Source: Henckelia pumila
Taxonomy: Eukaryota; Streptophyta; Magnoliopsida; Lamiales; Gesneriaceae
Length of the DNA: 64,000 nucleotides
Direction of reading: 5' to 3'
NCBI RefSeq assembly: GCF_033568475.1
Contig: NW_027331831.1
Location: forward strand, 4,712,001-4,776,000
The position numbers were made by a program, and so were the translations under genes. Of this stretch, positions 36,582-46,921 are shown one piece after another. The notes below the pieces were generated by a model, which saw nothing but the letters and a program-made list of their open reading frames with translations, made no database searches and was not told where the DNA came from. Each line of letters opens with the position of its first letter. Within the stretch, counting starts at the first letter, position 1.

Positions 36582-38678
36582 CTAAAAATTCGAACGCAAA
36601 GCTTCGATCATCTCCTCATCACCTAGACCTCCCAGTAAATCTCCTAAGGGAGGATCCGAGTCATCGTCAACTCGGGCAATACTAGGCTCCGGAATTTGGG
36701 GGTGAATCATCATAATAATTTCCTCTGGAACTAGTTGAGTTTTCCGTAGTTCTTTGCGGCAATCCACTACAACTTCATCATGAATAACGATCGCCCGCTG
36801 AATCACTTCATCTCTAAAATCTGTGGACTCTCGATAGCATTCAATTGCTTTTTCTCCGGTACTTCGCAAGAGATTCTTGCCTATTGACGAATTGAGAAAA
36901 GTTTCACCGGTCTCCGATTCATGGGAATATTTTCCCCTAAGTAGCTCCATATCCTTGCACATTGCATCATACTTTTTGGATTTCTCTTCAAGCTCCTTTT
37001 GCGATTTGAGAAAATCATCTCGGGCCTTAGCACCTTCCTCGCCGAGTCTTTTGCACTCTCCCCTTAATGACGCCAGCTCGTCATCAAATTTTCTCCCGGA
37101 ATTTCGAGACCTCTCTTCTCGAAATTGAAAAGTTTGGGCAAGCGATAAAATCTGCAAAGACCCATAGATAAGGAGTATTGTTTACTACATAAAAATCATA
37201 ACAAATATCAAACGTATAATAATATACCTGGAAGGCAGACGAGGCAAGAGACCGAGTTAATACTTCGGTAGGCTGAGGCAGTAGATGCAACCTGTCATGA
37301 TCTCCAATGAGATTAGCTCCGGTTCTCCAACCAATCTCTGGATCCTTCAAATCCCAAAAAGAACCAGCATTATTCTTGTGATTCACACCCTCCAAGAACA
37401 AGTGACGACCCTCATGAGTATCGGGAGGAACTGTTCGTTCATCCTCACGTCTTCTTTTTGGATTTATTCTACCATTAGCATTCTCCCTAGTACGGGTATC
37501 ACGATCAGCATCATTTCTTCTACCACCATTCCTTCGGTCACGAGTGTCAGTATTTTTAGATGGAGGACCAGAACAATTGACACGGTCGGATGGCCCGGGA
37601 GAATTCCTCCTCCTTGGAATCCCTTGGGAATTGTGATTACCTCGATCCATTGGTGACTCTTTTCTCGATGTTTTTGACGGAGTTTTCTCGTTTTTCTCTA
37701 TGCAAGCGCGAACCTCCGCCAAACTTAATTTGTCACCTACAAACAAACACAAAGAGAAGAGTGACAATGATCAGTAAATTTAATAAATTTTAAATTACCA
37801 CGAGTAGAAGAATCCAAAGAAGACGCAAAATACAGTCATCAAAATTCAATTTGAACAAAGCATTACCGGCAGGAATCAAACTTTTTGGGTCAACCAACTC
37901 CTGGAAGAGGCCTAAGGAACGACATTTAAGTTGCAATTCACGGTGGATTTTGCTAAATATAATTTTCCTATGGCCCGGACTCCAAACTATGGGAACCTCC
38001 CAACCATAATCCCATACATAAACAAAATTTTTTCTCCAATCATTTTTTGGAGATGGACAACGAGATAAAAACTTACAATCTCCCGAGGTAGAAAATAAGT
38101 ATAGGAACCCGGCATGGAGCGACGCACCGAGAAAAGCGCATAGAATAAGTCTATAGTCGGTGACATTTTAATTTCACTCATTCTACGTAGAAAACACGTA
38201 AAGAGAAGAATCGCACTTGGTGTTAATTGACTTAAACCCACCCCGAGACTATCTACAATTTCTATCAAAAGGGCATGAGGAGGGAGCGAGAAACCAAAAT
38301 TAAAGTACTCCAGATATACAGTAAAATATCCCGGAGGCGGTTCGTGGCAAAGATCTCCATTTTTGGGAATCTTAAGGATATTTTTAGAGGATAAGTCAAA
38401 TTTTTTACTTGGACTTAAAATCTCCGACTCGTCCAAAAGACGCTCGCTCACTCCTCCCGGAGACTCTTCAGAACCACTATTATCGCAAGAATTCGGTTTT
38501 CTATCAATTTTTAAGCAAGGTGGTCTCGTCGTATCACGAGATACCACTGTGTTCAAATCACTCAAAGAATATAAACATTCGTCAATTTCATTGTCATCGC
38601 CAGATTCAGTTGGCGAGGAGGGATAAATTTCTCGGTTAGCAACCAACACCGAAAATACTTTACCCCGTGGAGGATGCC
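36582..38678 (-). pseudogene. Antisense spliced ORF of the Tat element (putative gypsy-type transposon domain)
   Basis: Three minus-strand exons join in phase: 38678-37867, 37736-37228 and 37151-36582. All have GT-AG borders (acceptor TTTCAG/GGCATCC, donor GCCG/GTAATG, acceptor TTTGTAG/GTGAC, donor TTCCAG/GTATAT, acceptor TTTGCAG/ATTTTA). Exon 1 resembles the plant 'putative gypsy type transposon' domain (PF04195-like; SLPPHALLIEIVDSLGVGL, then QLTPSAILLF). Exon 2 is Arg/Asp/Asn-rich. Exon 3 is coiled-coil-like (ELASLRGECKRLGEEG). A one-base frameshift near 38085 breaks exon 1, since the expected continuation (KNDWRKNFVYVWD) is in another frame. Exon 1 starts at an acceptor, so an upstream exon is missing, consistent with a truncated element end. 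Confidence 0.7.
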
Positions 38679-38768
38679 CTGAAATGATTTTTTTTTAGAA
38701 AATATATATATATATAATAAAAATATATATTTTACCAAAAAATAATATTAATTAAATAATAATAAAGC

Positions 38769-39980
38769 CATTTTCACCAAGTTCTTCCAACAAAGTTTTA
38801 ATCATCGTTCTCCCTTTCAACCCCTCATTTCTTATCTTGAATCTTGCATTATACACAATTTTTGAGATAGCTTGAAGTGTCAGGTTTACTTTGTCGAAGT
38901 GATGTAGATTGTGTGATAAATTCTTAATGTCTATTTTCCAAACACCATCTTTCTTTTTATCCCATATTTCGAATGGACAATTTATGAGGCGAGTTCCCGT
39001 TCCTAATCTTTTCCTATTCTCTACTGGAATAGGTCGGTAAGTTCCTCCTCTATCACAACCAATAACGACATAATATTTTGGTTTAGATCTTCTGACGACT
39101 AGTACATATCCTTGTTCAAGAGCAGCCTTCCGAATGCTTTCTTGAAGCTCTTCACGACATTGAAAATTTTTACTTGATAAGCAAAGAAAAGCATTGGAAC
39201 CTTCAACATAGTTATTTTGCTTACTTTGTATTTCTTTCCCTAGCACAACTTCGCCCATCCCTTTTTGTTTGATATTAGAATTGCCTGACCAAAAAAAAAA
39301 AATTGGGAGCTAAAGAAATTGTTTATATTACAAAATATAAATCATATTCAAATTTGGGAGCCAAAGAAATTCGAGATGGATGACACCATTATTTATATAT
39401 TTTTTGCTTATTGTATCAACTAACAAAAAAATGTATATATATACGATTGTGCATCTTAATGTGAAGAATGGGATTAAGAAATCTCCGGTAACAAAAAAAA
39501 GTAATACATGTAAAATCAAGGCTTTATCTCTAAAAGTGAAACCTATATGAATGTTACTGATTTTCGTGCTCATAAATTTGACTAATTCTTGCTTTCATTT
39601 AGCAGATTCAATTTAGTCTCACCAATCTAAATTTTCTTAGGTTATCAATTAATTTCAAATAAACTACTAATTAAGTTGAATTTTAAACAAAAATCTCATA
39701 TCACCAAAACTTTTTGCGTTAAATATTTTTATAATCTCAATATCATGGTTGAATTTTAATAGCAATAAATAGTTCCAAAAAAAAAAACAAAAACAAGAAA
39801 TAATAATAATAATAACAAACACAAAGTAAAAAATTGAAAGATACAATACTTACAATTCGTTAACGATTGATAACAATCTTCGTACAAAATTTTTTCAATA
39901 TCTTTTGAAATCCTTAATTGTATTATTTGATCAACTTTATCATTAATCTCTAAATTTTGGAGGCTGTGATTTTCTTCCAT
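38769..39980 (-). pseudogene. MULE transposase, N-terminal part (two exons)
   Basis: Exon 1 is 39980-39854 (MEENHSLQNLEINDK) and exon 2 is 39284 to about 38769, joined in phase across a GT-AG intron. Exon 2 carries the FAR1-type N-terminal fold (SSKNFQCREELQESIRKAA, CPFEIWDK, SHNLHHF) and stays open up to the retrotransposon junction. The rest of the protein is at 30143-28711. This part alone is intact, so transcription from the right TIR could give a truncated product. Confidence 0.75.
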
Positions 39981-40068
39981 GGTAAAAGAAAGCAAAATAA
40001 GACAGAGATGATGAGAAGAGGTAAAACAACATGTAAGAAGGAAAATATTATTGCTTAAGATTATGAAA

Positions 40069-40189
40069 GGGCATTTTAGTCTAAGTCAAATGAGGAGTAA
40101 TTAAGCAAGGGTAAATTTGTAAGATAAGATAAGAAATTAAAAAAGTGGAGTGGGAGAAATAATTTTTGGAGTGGGAATAACACTCTCCA
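40069..40189. repeat. MULE terminal inverted repeat, right
   Basis: Inverted partner of 27969-28085. In MULEs the TIR usually serves as promoter for the transposase. The transposase ATG lies about 90 bases inside it. Confidence 0.85.
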
Positions 40190-40375
40190 TAAAAAAATGA
40201 TATTTATTTAATACGATAGAGAGTAGTGATGACTAAATATATAAAATCAACACAAAAAATTCAAAACCGCGATCGAAATTAAACGTAATAATATAATCAA
40301 CAAAGATATTTAAATACAGTTTATATTTTAAGGTCGGTCGAGCCATAACATCGGTTATGTTAAGAAAAACTTACA

Positions 40376-41090
40376 TTATCATACATATGTGTGTGTGTGT
40401 GGACACACAAAAATTAACTGAAATTAAAAGTAATGATAACATTCGATCAGATTTCAAATTTTGAATTGGAAAATGACACATCATGATCATATATAGGTTT
40501 ATAGAAATTTTCACATTCATACGAACACAAAAAATTAACTGAAATTAAAATGTTGTGATGTCATCTTATCAAATTTTAAATTTTGAATTGAACATTGGTA
40601 TATCATCATGTATATCATTTATGAACATTTTCACGGACACAAAAAATTAACTGAGATTGAAAATTAGTGATAACATACTATTAAATTTCAAAATTTGAAA
40701 TGAAATTTGGTACATTATCATATATATATATATATCATTTATTTAAATGTTCACATATATGTGGACACACAAAAATTAACTGAATTTAAAAAATAATGAT
40801 ATCATATATAACAATTATGGAAATTTTTACATATTTATGGACATAAAAAAAAAATTAAATTAAAAGTAGTGATAACTTTAATCAAATATCAAAATTTTAA
40901 TAGAAAATTTATCCATCGTCAAATATAGTATTTATGAAAATTTCACACATATACATATATATGAACACACAAAAATAACCAAATTAAAAATTAGTGATAA
41001 TACTCGATAGAATTTAAAATTTTGAATTGAAATTTGGTAAATCATCGTATATAGAATTTATAAAAATTATATAATCATATATAACATTTA
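40376..41090. repeat. Six imperfect ~80-130-bp tandem units
   Basis: The word ACACAAAAA(A)TTAACTGAAATT (with variants) recurs at about 40403, 40526, 40637, 40766, 40841 and 40966. It is accompanied by ATATCATTTATGAAAATTTTCACA-like sequence. Units have diverged, so the array is old. Confidence 0.65.
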
Positions 41091-41151
41091 ATTTTTTTAA
41101 TCATTAATTGTATAAAATAATATCTCGTGCATCACACGGTTGAATTACTAG
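41091..41151 (+). mobile_element. Helitron 3' terminus
   Basis: CGTGCATCACACG forms a short hairpin, followed by GTTGAATTA and CTAG at 41148-41151, with T after it. The tandem array just upstream may be internal to this Helitron. The 5' TC end was not located. Confidence 0.5.
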
Positions 41152-41456
41152 TAATAAATTTATACAATACTTTGTCAAATCAATTAAAGTTAGTTATTGC
41201 AAAGAACTCAATTTTTTTAAAGAAAAAAATACATAATATTTATATATATTTTTAAAAAAGATATGATATTTATATATTTTTTGCACGAAAATCAGTCAGT
41301 AAAAAAAACACAAAATCTTACGTGAAATCGTTTAACAAAACTTACGGGTTAATTTCATGACACTCATCTCCTTTTCGACATATTCATAAAAAATATTATC
41401 TTTTATTCTAATATAAAAGAAATTGATCCGTTTTAAAAAAAAAAACACGAAAAACT

Positions 41457-41594
41457 AGGTATGACAATGGGCAGGACGGGGACGGGGAATACAAAACCCG
41501 TCCCTATCCCCGCCCCATTTCCCATTTTTTTTAATCGGGGATTCCCCATCCTCATACCCACGGAGACTTAATCCCCATCATCATCCCCATACCC

Positions 41595-41629
<35 letters not shown>

Positions 41630-41918
41630 TATTTTTTAGTTTTATTTATATATATATTATTATTATTCAATTTTATTGTAAAATAAAAAAAAATTTGTAT
41701 AAAAAATTTTGATTGTAAAATTAAAATTTAATATTAATCACAATATCTTGAATTATAAATATCTCTATCAATCAAGATTAGTTTTCAAATGAATGAAAAT
41801 TGTTCTTTTAAAATAGTACAAATTAATAAATACTATTATTTTAAATTTTAATATTTAGTATAATTTATATATTTTTCAATGATTTAATAAAACTTAATAA
41901 ATAAAAAATATTTATACT

Positions 41919-41967
<49 letters not shown>

Positions 41968-42085
41968 CGAAACGAATTCAAAAATGAAGATAGCATCTCC
42001 ATACCCGTCTCACCAAACCTATACCAAAAAAAACTTCTCCATATCCGTTATATTTTAGATTTTCCTCGCGATTGCCAAACCGTGT
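41457..42085. mobile_element. G-rich hAT-like element with internal microsatellites
   Basis: The left end TATGACAATGGGCAGGACGGGGACGGGG and the right end CCTCGCGATTGCCAAACC are loosely inverted (ACAATGGGC versus GATTGCC). Between them lie (AT)n at about 41599-41626, (ATT)n at about 41922-41967 and CCCATACCCG words. No ORF belongs to it. The boundaries are approximate. Confidence 0.45.
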
Positions 42086-43448
42086 GAAAAATTGTAGTCT
42101 CGACGAAAACTCGTGAGTGGATAGAATTTTTAACACAATGGTAATCATTGCTTCCTTCGCACCAAAGAAATAGACCAACATCATCCGGCCCTTGAGACAT
42201 TTGATATTACTAAATTAGCCTCCAAACAGAATCACACAAGCGGAGGAATTCAGGTGCATAAGAGTAATTTCAGGGTACACCAATTATATGACTTATGTCA
42301 ACAGCTCTACCTGAAGATCAACTCCGTCTCGCCAAGTTCATCATCTGCTAAACAGAAAACAAAGCCAAAAAGGAAAAAAAAATATTATTAATTATTTTTC
42401 GGTATTCTGGTGAAATTGTCTTCTGGGTTTTGGTTCCAAGTTCCATGAGGTGATTTTATTTTGATTCTTCATCCAAAAATCTGATTGTGTGTATCGGTAT
42501 GCTTATAGATAATTTGGTCAAGTGAATTTTAGTGCAAAAGATTTTGTGATATTGCGAAAAGGGTGTTGATTTTTTCAGAGATCAAGCGAAATCGTGCTGT
42601 ATGAAGGAGTTATTAATTTAGTTGAAGTTTTTTGTCCTATTTGCTCCGAAGTTAAAGTAGGGATGTTATAGGGATCTGTTTGTTATACATATCTGGAAGC
42701 TTTTGATATTTATGATTTATGCGTTGATGAATCGTTTTGTAGATCACGACTGTATTTAGGTTCATGAGTTTATATTGTTATATAGTAATGGAAATCAAAT
42801 TAAAAAAGGACAAAGTAGACTGACAGTAATTTTTCATAATATTGATTTATATTGTTTCTTGATTTTTATTATGTTCATATGGTAATTATAGATGATATTT
42901 TTTAAAACGCATTTTAAACACAAAAAGCAATTAATCAAAATATCTAATCCTTGGAGCTTAATGTATGGGAAGAGCATCTTAAAGTGCTTTGGTTCATGCC
43001 TTATGGTTTACTGAAGATTTGGCAGTTTGTTGATGCATTTGAGAGATCTAGATTTCAAGTCCTTTGGACACAAGAATTACTTTAGAGCTAATAAGTTATT
43101 ATCGTGTTCAACCTATTTATATTCAACTATCACTTGGAATCCTCGATTAGAGACTATAACTTGCTTTGGTTTGCCTTTTACATTAGTAGGAGTCGCTTCG
43201 ATGCTAAAGGTACAAAATAAAAAAATGCTTGGGTTGATCGAGGGCATGGATTGTAATGATTGATTTTAAGTATAGATCTTTGTGTAACATTTGGTCATCA
43301 TTTTCGTGATCTGACAGTCATTCTTCATAATGAAGTTGAAGTTTTTGATTGTAGAACTTGTGGAGAAAACATCATTCTCCCATGTTTGATGGTGGACCTT
43401 GACTTTTCTATATTATTTTTAAAGATTTCACTTCCGAAGTTAAGCTTG
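42086..43448 (+). promoter_or_regulatory. Upstream region and probable 5' leader with intron of the PH-domain gene
   Basis: A possible leader exon ends at about 42448 (CCATGAG/GTGATTTT). The coding exon begins at 43449 or slightly upstream. The exact transcription start and leader splicing are not resolved. An in-frame upstream ATG at 43260 exists but would add 63 hydrophobic, non-conserved-looking residues. Confidence 0.4.
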
Positions 43449-45362
43449 ATGGGTGATGGTCCTCGTGGAATACACATATTTCCGGATCATTTCGCTGAGT
43501 CAACTTCTGGTGCGGATTCACCTCGAAGTGAAACATCTTCGGCCACAGATTTAACTTCCTCTAGCGTTTTGAGGTGTGTTCTTTCAAGAACTATACAAGG
43601 GAATATAAATTTTATGTAAATTGAATTTATTCTGTTTGTCTTTGCTTGCTTTAGCTTAGGTCTCACAGCCGTACGTGGGCTCGCCGGAAATTCAAAAACG
43701 CTGCATCCATGTTGAACTTGTTTAGTCTAAAGGGTCTTTCATGGGGTTTAGGTGCAAATGGTCAGGAAAAGGTTGCAAGAACGTTCGACATATAATCATA
43801 AATCATTTGACAGTACAAGTTTTAGTTTATGGCTGCTCAAAATTTGAAACCTTGCAGGTTGTATTAAGTGCTGTTGAGGTAGCATCACTACGTTCAGAAA
43901 TAGGGTCTTTAGAAGAAAGAGAATCTCACTTTAAAGCCCGGTAAGAAAACTCAGTCTAAATATTTATTTTGCAATTGCCATACTTTATTTTCCTTCGAGA
44001 TATCACCTATTTATATCTTTATAATGCATTCAAAGATGATCTTCATCTCCTTCACTGACATCACAAATCCTTCTATGTGGTGTCTCGTAATTGTCATTGA
44101 TCGAAACAAACTATTGTTTTTATTCATTCATTTACTTTGTAAATTGCATTTCAAATTTTTCCTCGTATGTCCTAATGACCTCTTCACCACGAGAATGGGT
44201 AGACCAGGTTTGCGGAAGTGAGAGGCCGTGAAAGGTCTTTGACATGACTCGATAGATTTTTGAAGGAGACAAAACCTATAGGCGTCTAAAACTTAGACTT
44301 AAAGTTTTAAGCTTTTTACATTCACCATTTTACACAGGTTAGAGCACGTTGATGAAATTCTGCGATCAGCTCGTCTCTCAGGCTATTTGTTCGTACGCAC
44401 GGTATTGTTGATGTTTGTTGTATTATTGCTTTTGGTTATTGAATATTAAATATTTATTTTATGTACTTTTTCTGTTCGTTTTTTTGCAGAGATGGGCAGC
44501 ATTACCTGGAGAGCCTCTTCCAATTGATGATGCTGAAGTTGATGACTGGCTACCTCGCTTTCTAGTCCTTCATGGCTCATGCATCTATTTGTATATGGCA
44601 GCGACCGGTAATTGAACCTTCGGAATTTTTCTTGTCAAGCTTTATGCAATTATATTGTCTTTTTTACCAAATAATATGATTCTTTAGGCTCTCAATTTGA
44701 TATATATATTTTTCACTATTGACCCTTTCTCTCTATCTGTTTGTACCGTGGATTTTAAATGCTCCATTCTTAGAGGGAATTTGTTCTTTTCAGATTTGAG
44801 TCCTCAAGACTCAACTCTCCTATCTGACATTGTCGAAGTTGGTCCTCTCCCTTGCCTAACACGAGAAGATGAGGAAATTCGGCATTGCTTCTACATCTTA
44901 ACACGTCATGGAATGCGATATGAATGCGCAAGCATCTCGAAGATACAGGTGAATTTGAAAATTTTCAGAGTACTCGATATAAAATGCTTGTCCTAGCAAA
45001 TTACTTTGTAAAGTATCTCAAAAAAAAAAAAAAAAAACTCCTTAAAGTGATCCGTCTCTTGAGAAGTTTGCTTCCCAACAATGCTACCACATCCAATGTA
45101 CGGCTAGCACTTTCTTTGAGTTTTTATCCGCAAGTGTCTCTACAGCTCCTCCATGATTGAAAAATGGCTGCAGAAGTATTGCCATATTATAAATTCCCCA
45201 TGCCTTGCCGCTTGCGGCATATATGCTCGTGTTTCTGGCGTGGATCGTCTTCACCAAAGTATTTTTTGTGTTGTGCAGGTGGATTCTTGGTTGGCAACAT
45301 TGCAGATCGATTGCAAGTTGATGTCGAATTCGGATGATTCAAGTGATTCAAGAAAAGCTTGA
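43449..45362 (+). CDS. Small PH-domain protein (7 coding exons, 246 aa)
   Basis: Coding exons are 43449-43573, 43660-43771, 43858-43940, 44338-44401, 44490-44607, 44794-44948 and 45279-45362. All are GT-AG and in phase. The protein starts MGDGPRGIHIFPDHFAES. It has a Ser/Thr-rich N-terminus, a basic patch (RTWARRKFKNAA), a short coiled-coil-like helix (SLRSEIGSLEERESHFKARL) and a C-terminal PH-like domain, about residues 145-235 (WLPRFLVLHGSCIYLYM ... RHCFYILTRHGMRYECASIS ... VDSWLATLQ). The PH fold suggests binding to phosphoinositide membranes or to a protein partner. No catalytic domain is present. This looks like the small plant PH-domain family of unknown function. The ATG at 43449 is chosen because protein-like conserved sequence begins there. 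Confidence 0.8.
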
Positions 45363-45560
45363 CTCGAGCGATCCAACAATTTGTACCATGAACTGTGCAT
45401 ATATTTGCTGACTTTTAGCCATAGATACCAATAAAGATTCTTTAGTATCATGTACATAGCCAGTTTACGTAGCTGGAAACAACAGCAACTGTGGTCGTCT
45501 TTGGTTCCAATCGCCAGAAAACGTTCACGCGCCAGGGTTGTTCTTGTTCTGGACCATTGG

Positions 45561-45768
45561 TATATATATCTAAATACATGTTGCACGATACTTTACTTCA
45601 AAATTATGGAGTTAATTTGCATAGTTCCCATTTCTCTATTTTTGGCAGCCAACCATATTAATCTATATATATCTAAATACATGTTGCAAGATATTTTCCT
45701 TCAAAATTATGGATTTAATTTGCATAGTTCCCATTTCTCCATTTTTGGCAGCCAACCATATTAATCTT
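45561..45768. repeat. Two-copy ~102-bp tandem repeat downstream of the PH gene
   Basis: TATATATCTAAATACATGTTGCA ... TTTTGGCAGCCAACCATATTAATC occurs twice in direct succession with few mismatches. Short ORFs here are repeat-derived. Confidence 0.8.
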
Positions 45769-45999
45769 CTTCGTGTTGTTCAAATTTGTCTGATGTTTTT
45801 ACGAGGGGTGCATCGAGATTGGTTTTGTGTTTCTTTGTTTTCGTATTGGTATGCATATAAATGGGTACCCATATGGTCACACGCGTTGGCTCTGAATATT
45901 TTAAATGAATATATTTTCTCTCTTTTTGGTGCCCATCTTTTTAAGAATTTACAAAAGTCAAATATTGGGGGAAAAAATATAAAGCGATAAATTTAAAGA

Positions 46000-46500
46000 G
46001 ATTTTAACAATACCCGTCCTTGAAAGAAAGGATGATTCAATGTGATGTGGAAAATTTAATTTAAAATTATAAAACATCTTTAAAAACTATGGGAAAATTG
46101 TAATATTGGTACAATAATTTAGTCAATTTTTGATTTCGGCCTTTTATTTTATTATATTTTAGTTTTTGTCTTGCATGTTTTGTTTTTTTACAATTTTAGT
46201 ATTTTTGTCGAAAATACTTATGTGAGCTATACACGTGAGCTTCATATTAACAATATCCGTCCTTTAGAGATGGAAAGAAAGGGTGATTCAATGTGATGTG
46301 AAAAATCTAAAATTATAAAACACCTTAAAAACTATGGAAAAATTGCAATTTTGGTACAAGAATTTAGTCAATTTTTTATTTCGATATTTTATGTTATCAT
46401 ATTTCAGTTTTAGTCCTACATGTTCTCTTTTTTTTGACAATTCTAGTATTTTTTGTCGAAAATATTTATGTGAGCTATACATGTCAGCTCAACATCAACA
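46000..46500. repeat. Two-copy ~250-bp tandem repeat
   Basis: Both halves contain AACAATA(C/T)CCGTCCTT, GATTCAATGTGATGTG, TTGGTACAA(T/G)AATTTAGTCAATTTTT and GTCGAAAATA(C/T)TTATGTGAGCTATACA in the same order. Differences are scattered. No gene lies here. Confidence 0.75.
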
Positions 46501-46921
46501 CTGGATTGATGTCACATCATTGTCACACAGAAAAAAAACTAATTTTTTTTTAAAAAAACAAAATAATCAGACTAAAACGGAAATCTAACAAGATAGAAGA
46601 TCGAAATCGTAAAATTAAAATTTTTTAAAAAAACCAATTTTTCCTAAAACCTATTGATATGTTGATATATTCTTAATTTTTTTAAAAAATATTTAAAAAG
46701 CTCAACTGTTTTTTTAATCCATTCAAATTCAAACGATTAAAAAACACGTGTTAACTTCGCAGCATTCAGTTGAAAAAAGCCATTTAACTTTTAACTTTAT
46801 ACCAAAATTCGCCCCAACGGAATCTCAACATAAAAAAGCCACCACTCATTGTACTTTCCACACACAACCACACTCCATTCACTGTGCATTCAACCAGGAT
46901 TAATCTTGGTGCTGGTGAAGG
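46501..46921 (+). promoter_or_regulatory. Upstream region of the NDPK gene
   Basis: AT-rich sequence passes into a C-rich leader-like stretch (CCACACACAACCACACTCC) just before the ATG at 46922. No TATA box was assigned with confidence. Confidence 0.35.

Larger units (their letters stand above)
30144..38764 (+). mobile_element. Tat-lineage Ty3/gypsy retrotransposon inserted in the MULE, no 3' LTR seen
   Basis: The insertion splits the MULE transposase frame cleanly: the reading ...LLEELGENGF stops at 38769 and resumes IYDIEF at about 30140. Flanks GAAGC (30139-30143) and AAAGC (38764-38768) fit a 5-bp target duplication with one mismatch. In order: a 435-bp 5' LTR, a primer site, an intact gag-pol frame, then a spliced antisense ORF. 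The last ~85 bases before the right flank are AT-rich and do not resemble any part of the 5' LTR. Two RNase H domains and the antisense ORF identify the Tat/Ogre/Retand group. Confidence 0.85.
27969..40189 (-). mobile_element. Mutator-like element (MULE) with long terminal inverted repeats, host of a nested retrotransposon
   Basis: The left terminus 27969-28085 (GGGAGTGTTATTCTCACTCC...) matches the reverse complement of the right terminus, about 40069-40189 (GGAGAGTGTTATTCCCACTCC...), over roughly 117-120 bases with scattered mismatches. A-rich flanks on both sides (TAAAAAAAAA on the left, ATAAAAAAAT on the right) may hold the 9-bp target duplication but are too simple to be decisive. The transposase gene runs on the minus strand (39980 to about 28711) and is split by the retrotransposon at 30144-38764. 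Without the insert the MULE would be about 3.6 kb. Confidence 0.85.

Noticed and set aside
38085-38090. GTAAGT in the antisense ORF as a splice donor
   Set aside because: The expected downstream protein (KNDWRKNFVYVWD) continues at once in another frame, so a one-base frameshift explains the data better than an intron.
43260-43448. In-frame upstream ATG for the PH-domain gene
   Set aside because: The added 63 residues look like leader sequence and lack family-like features. Splicing of the leader is unresolved.
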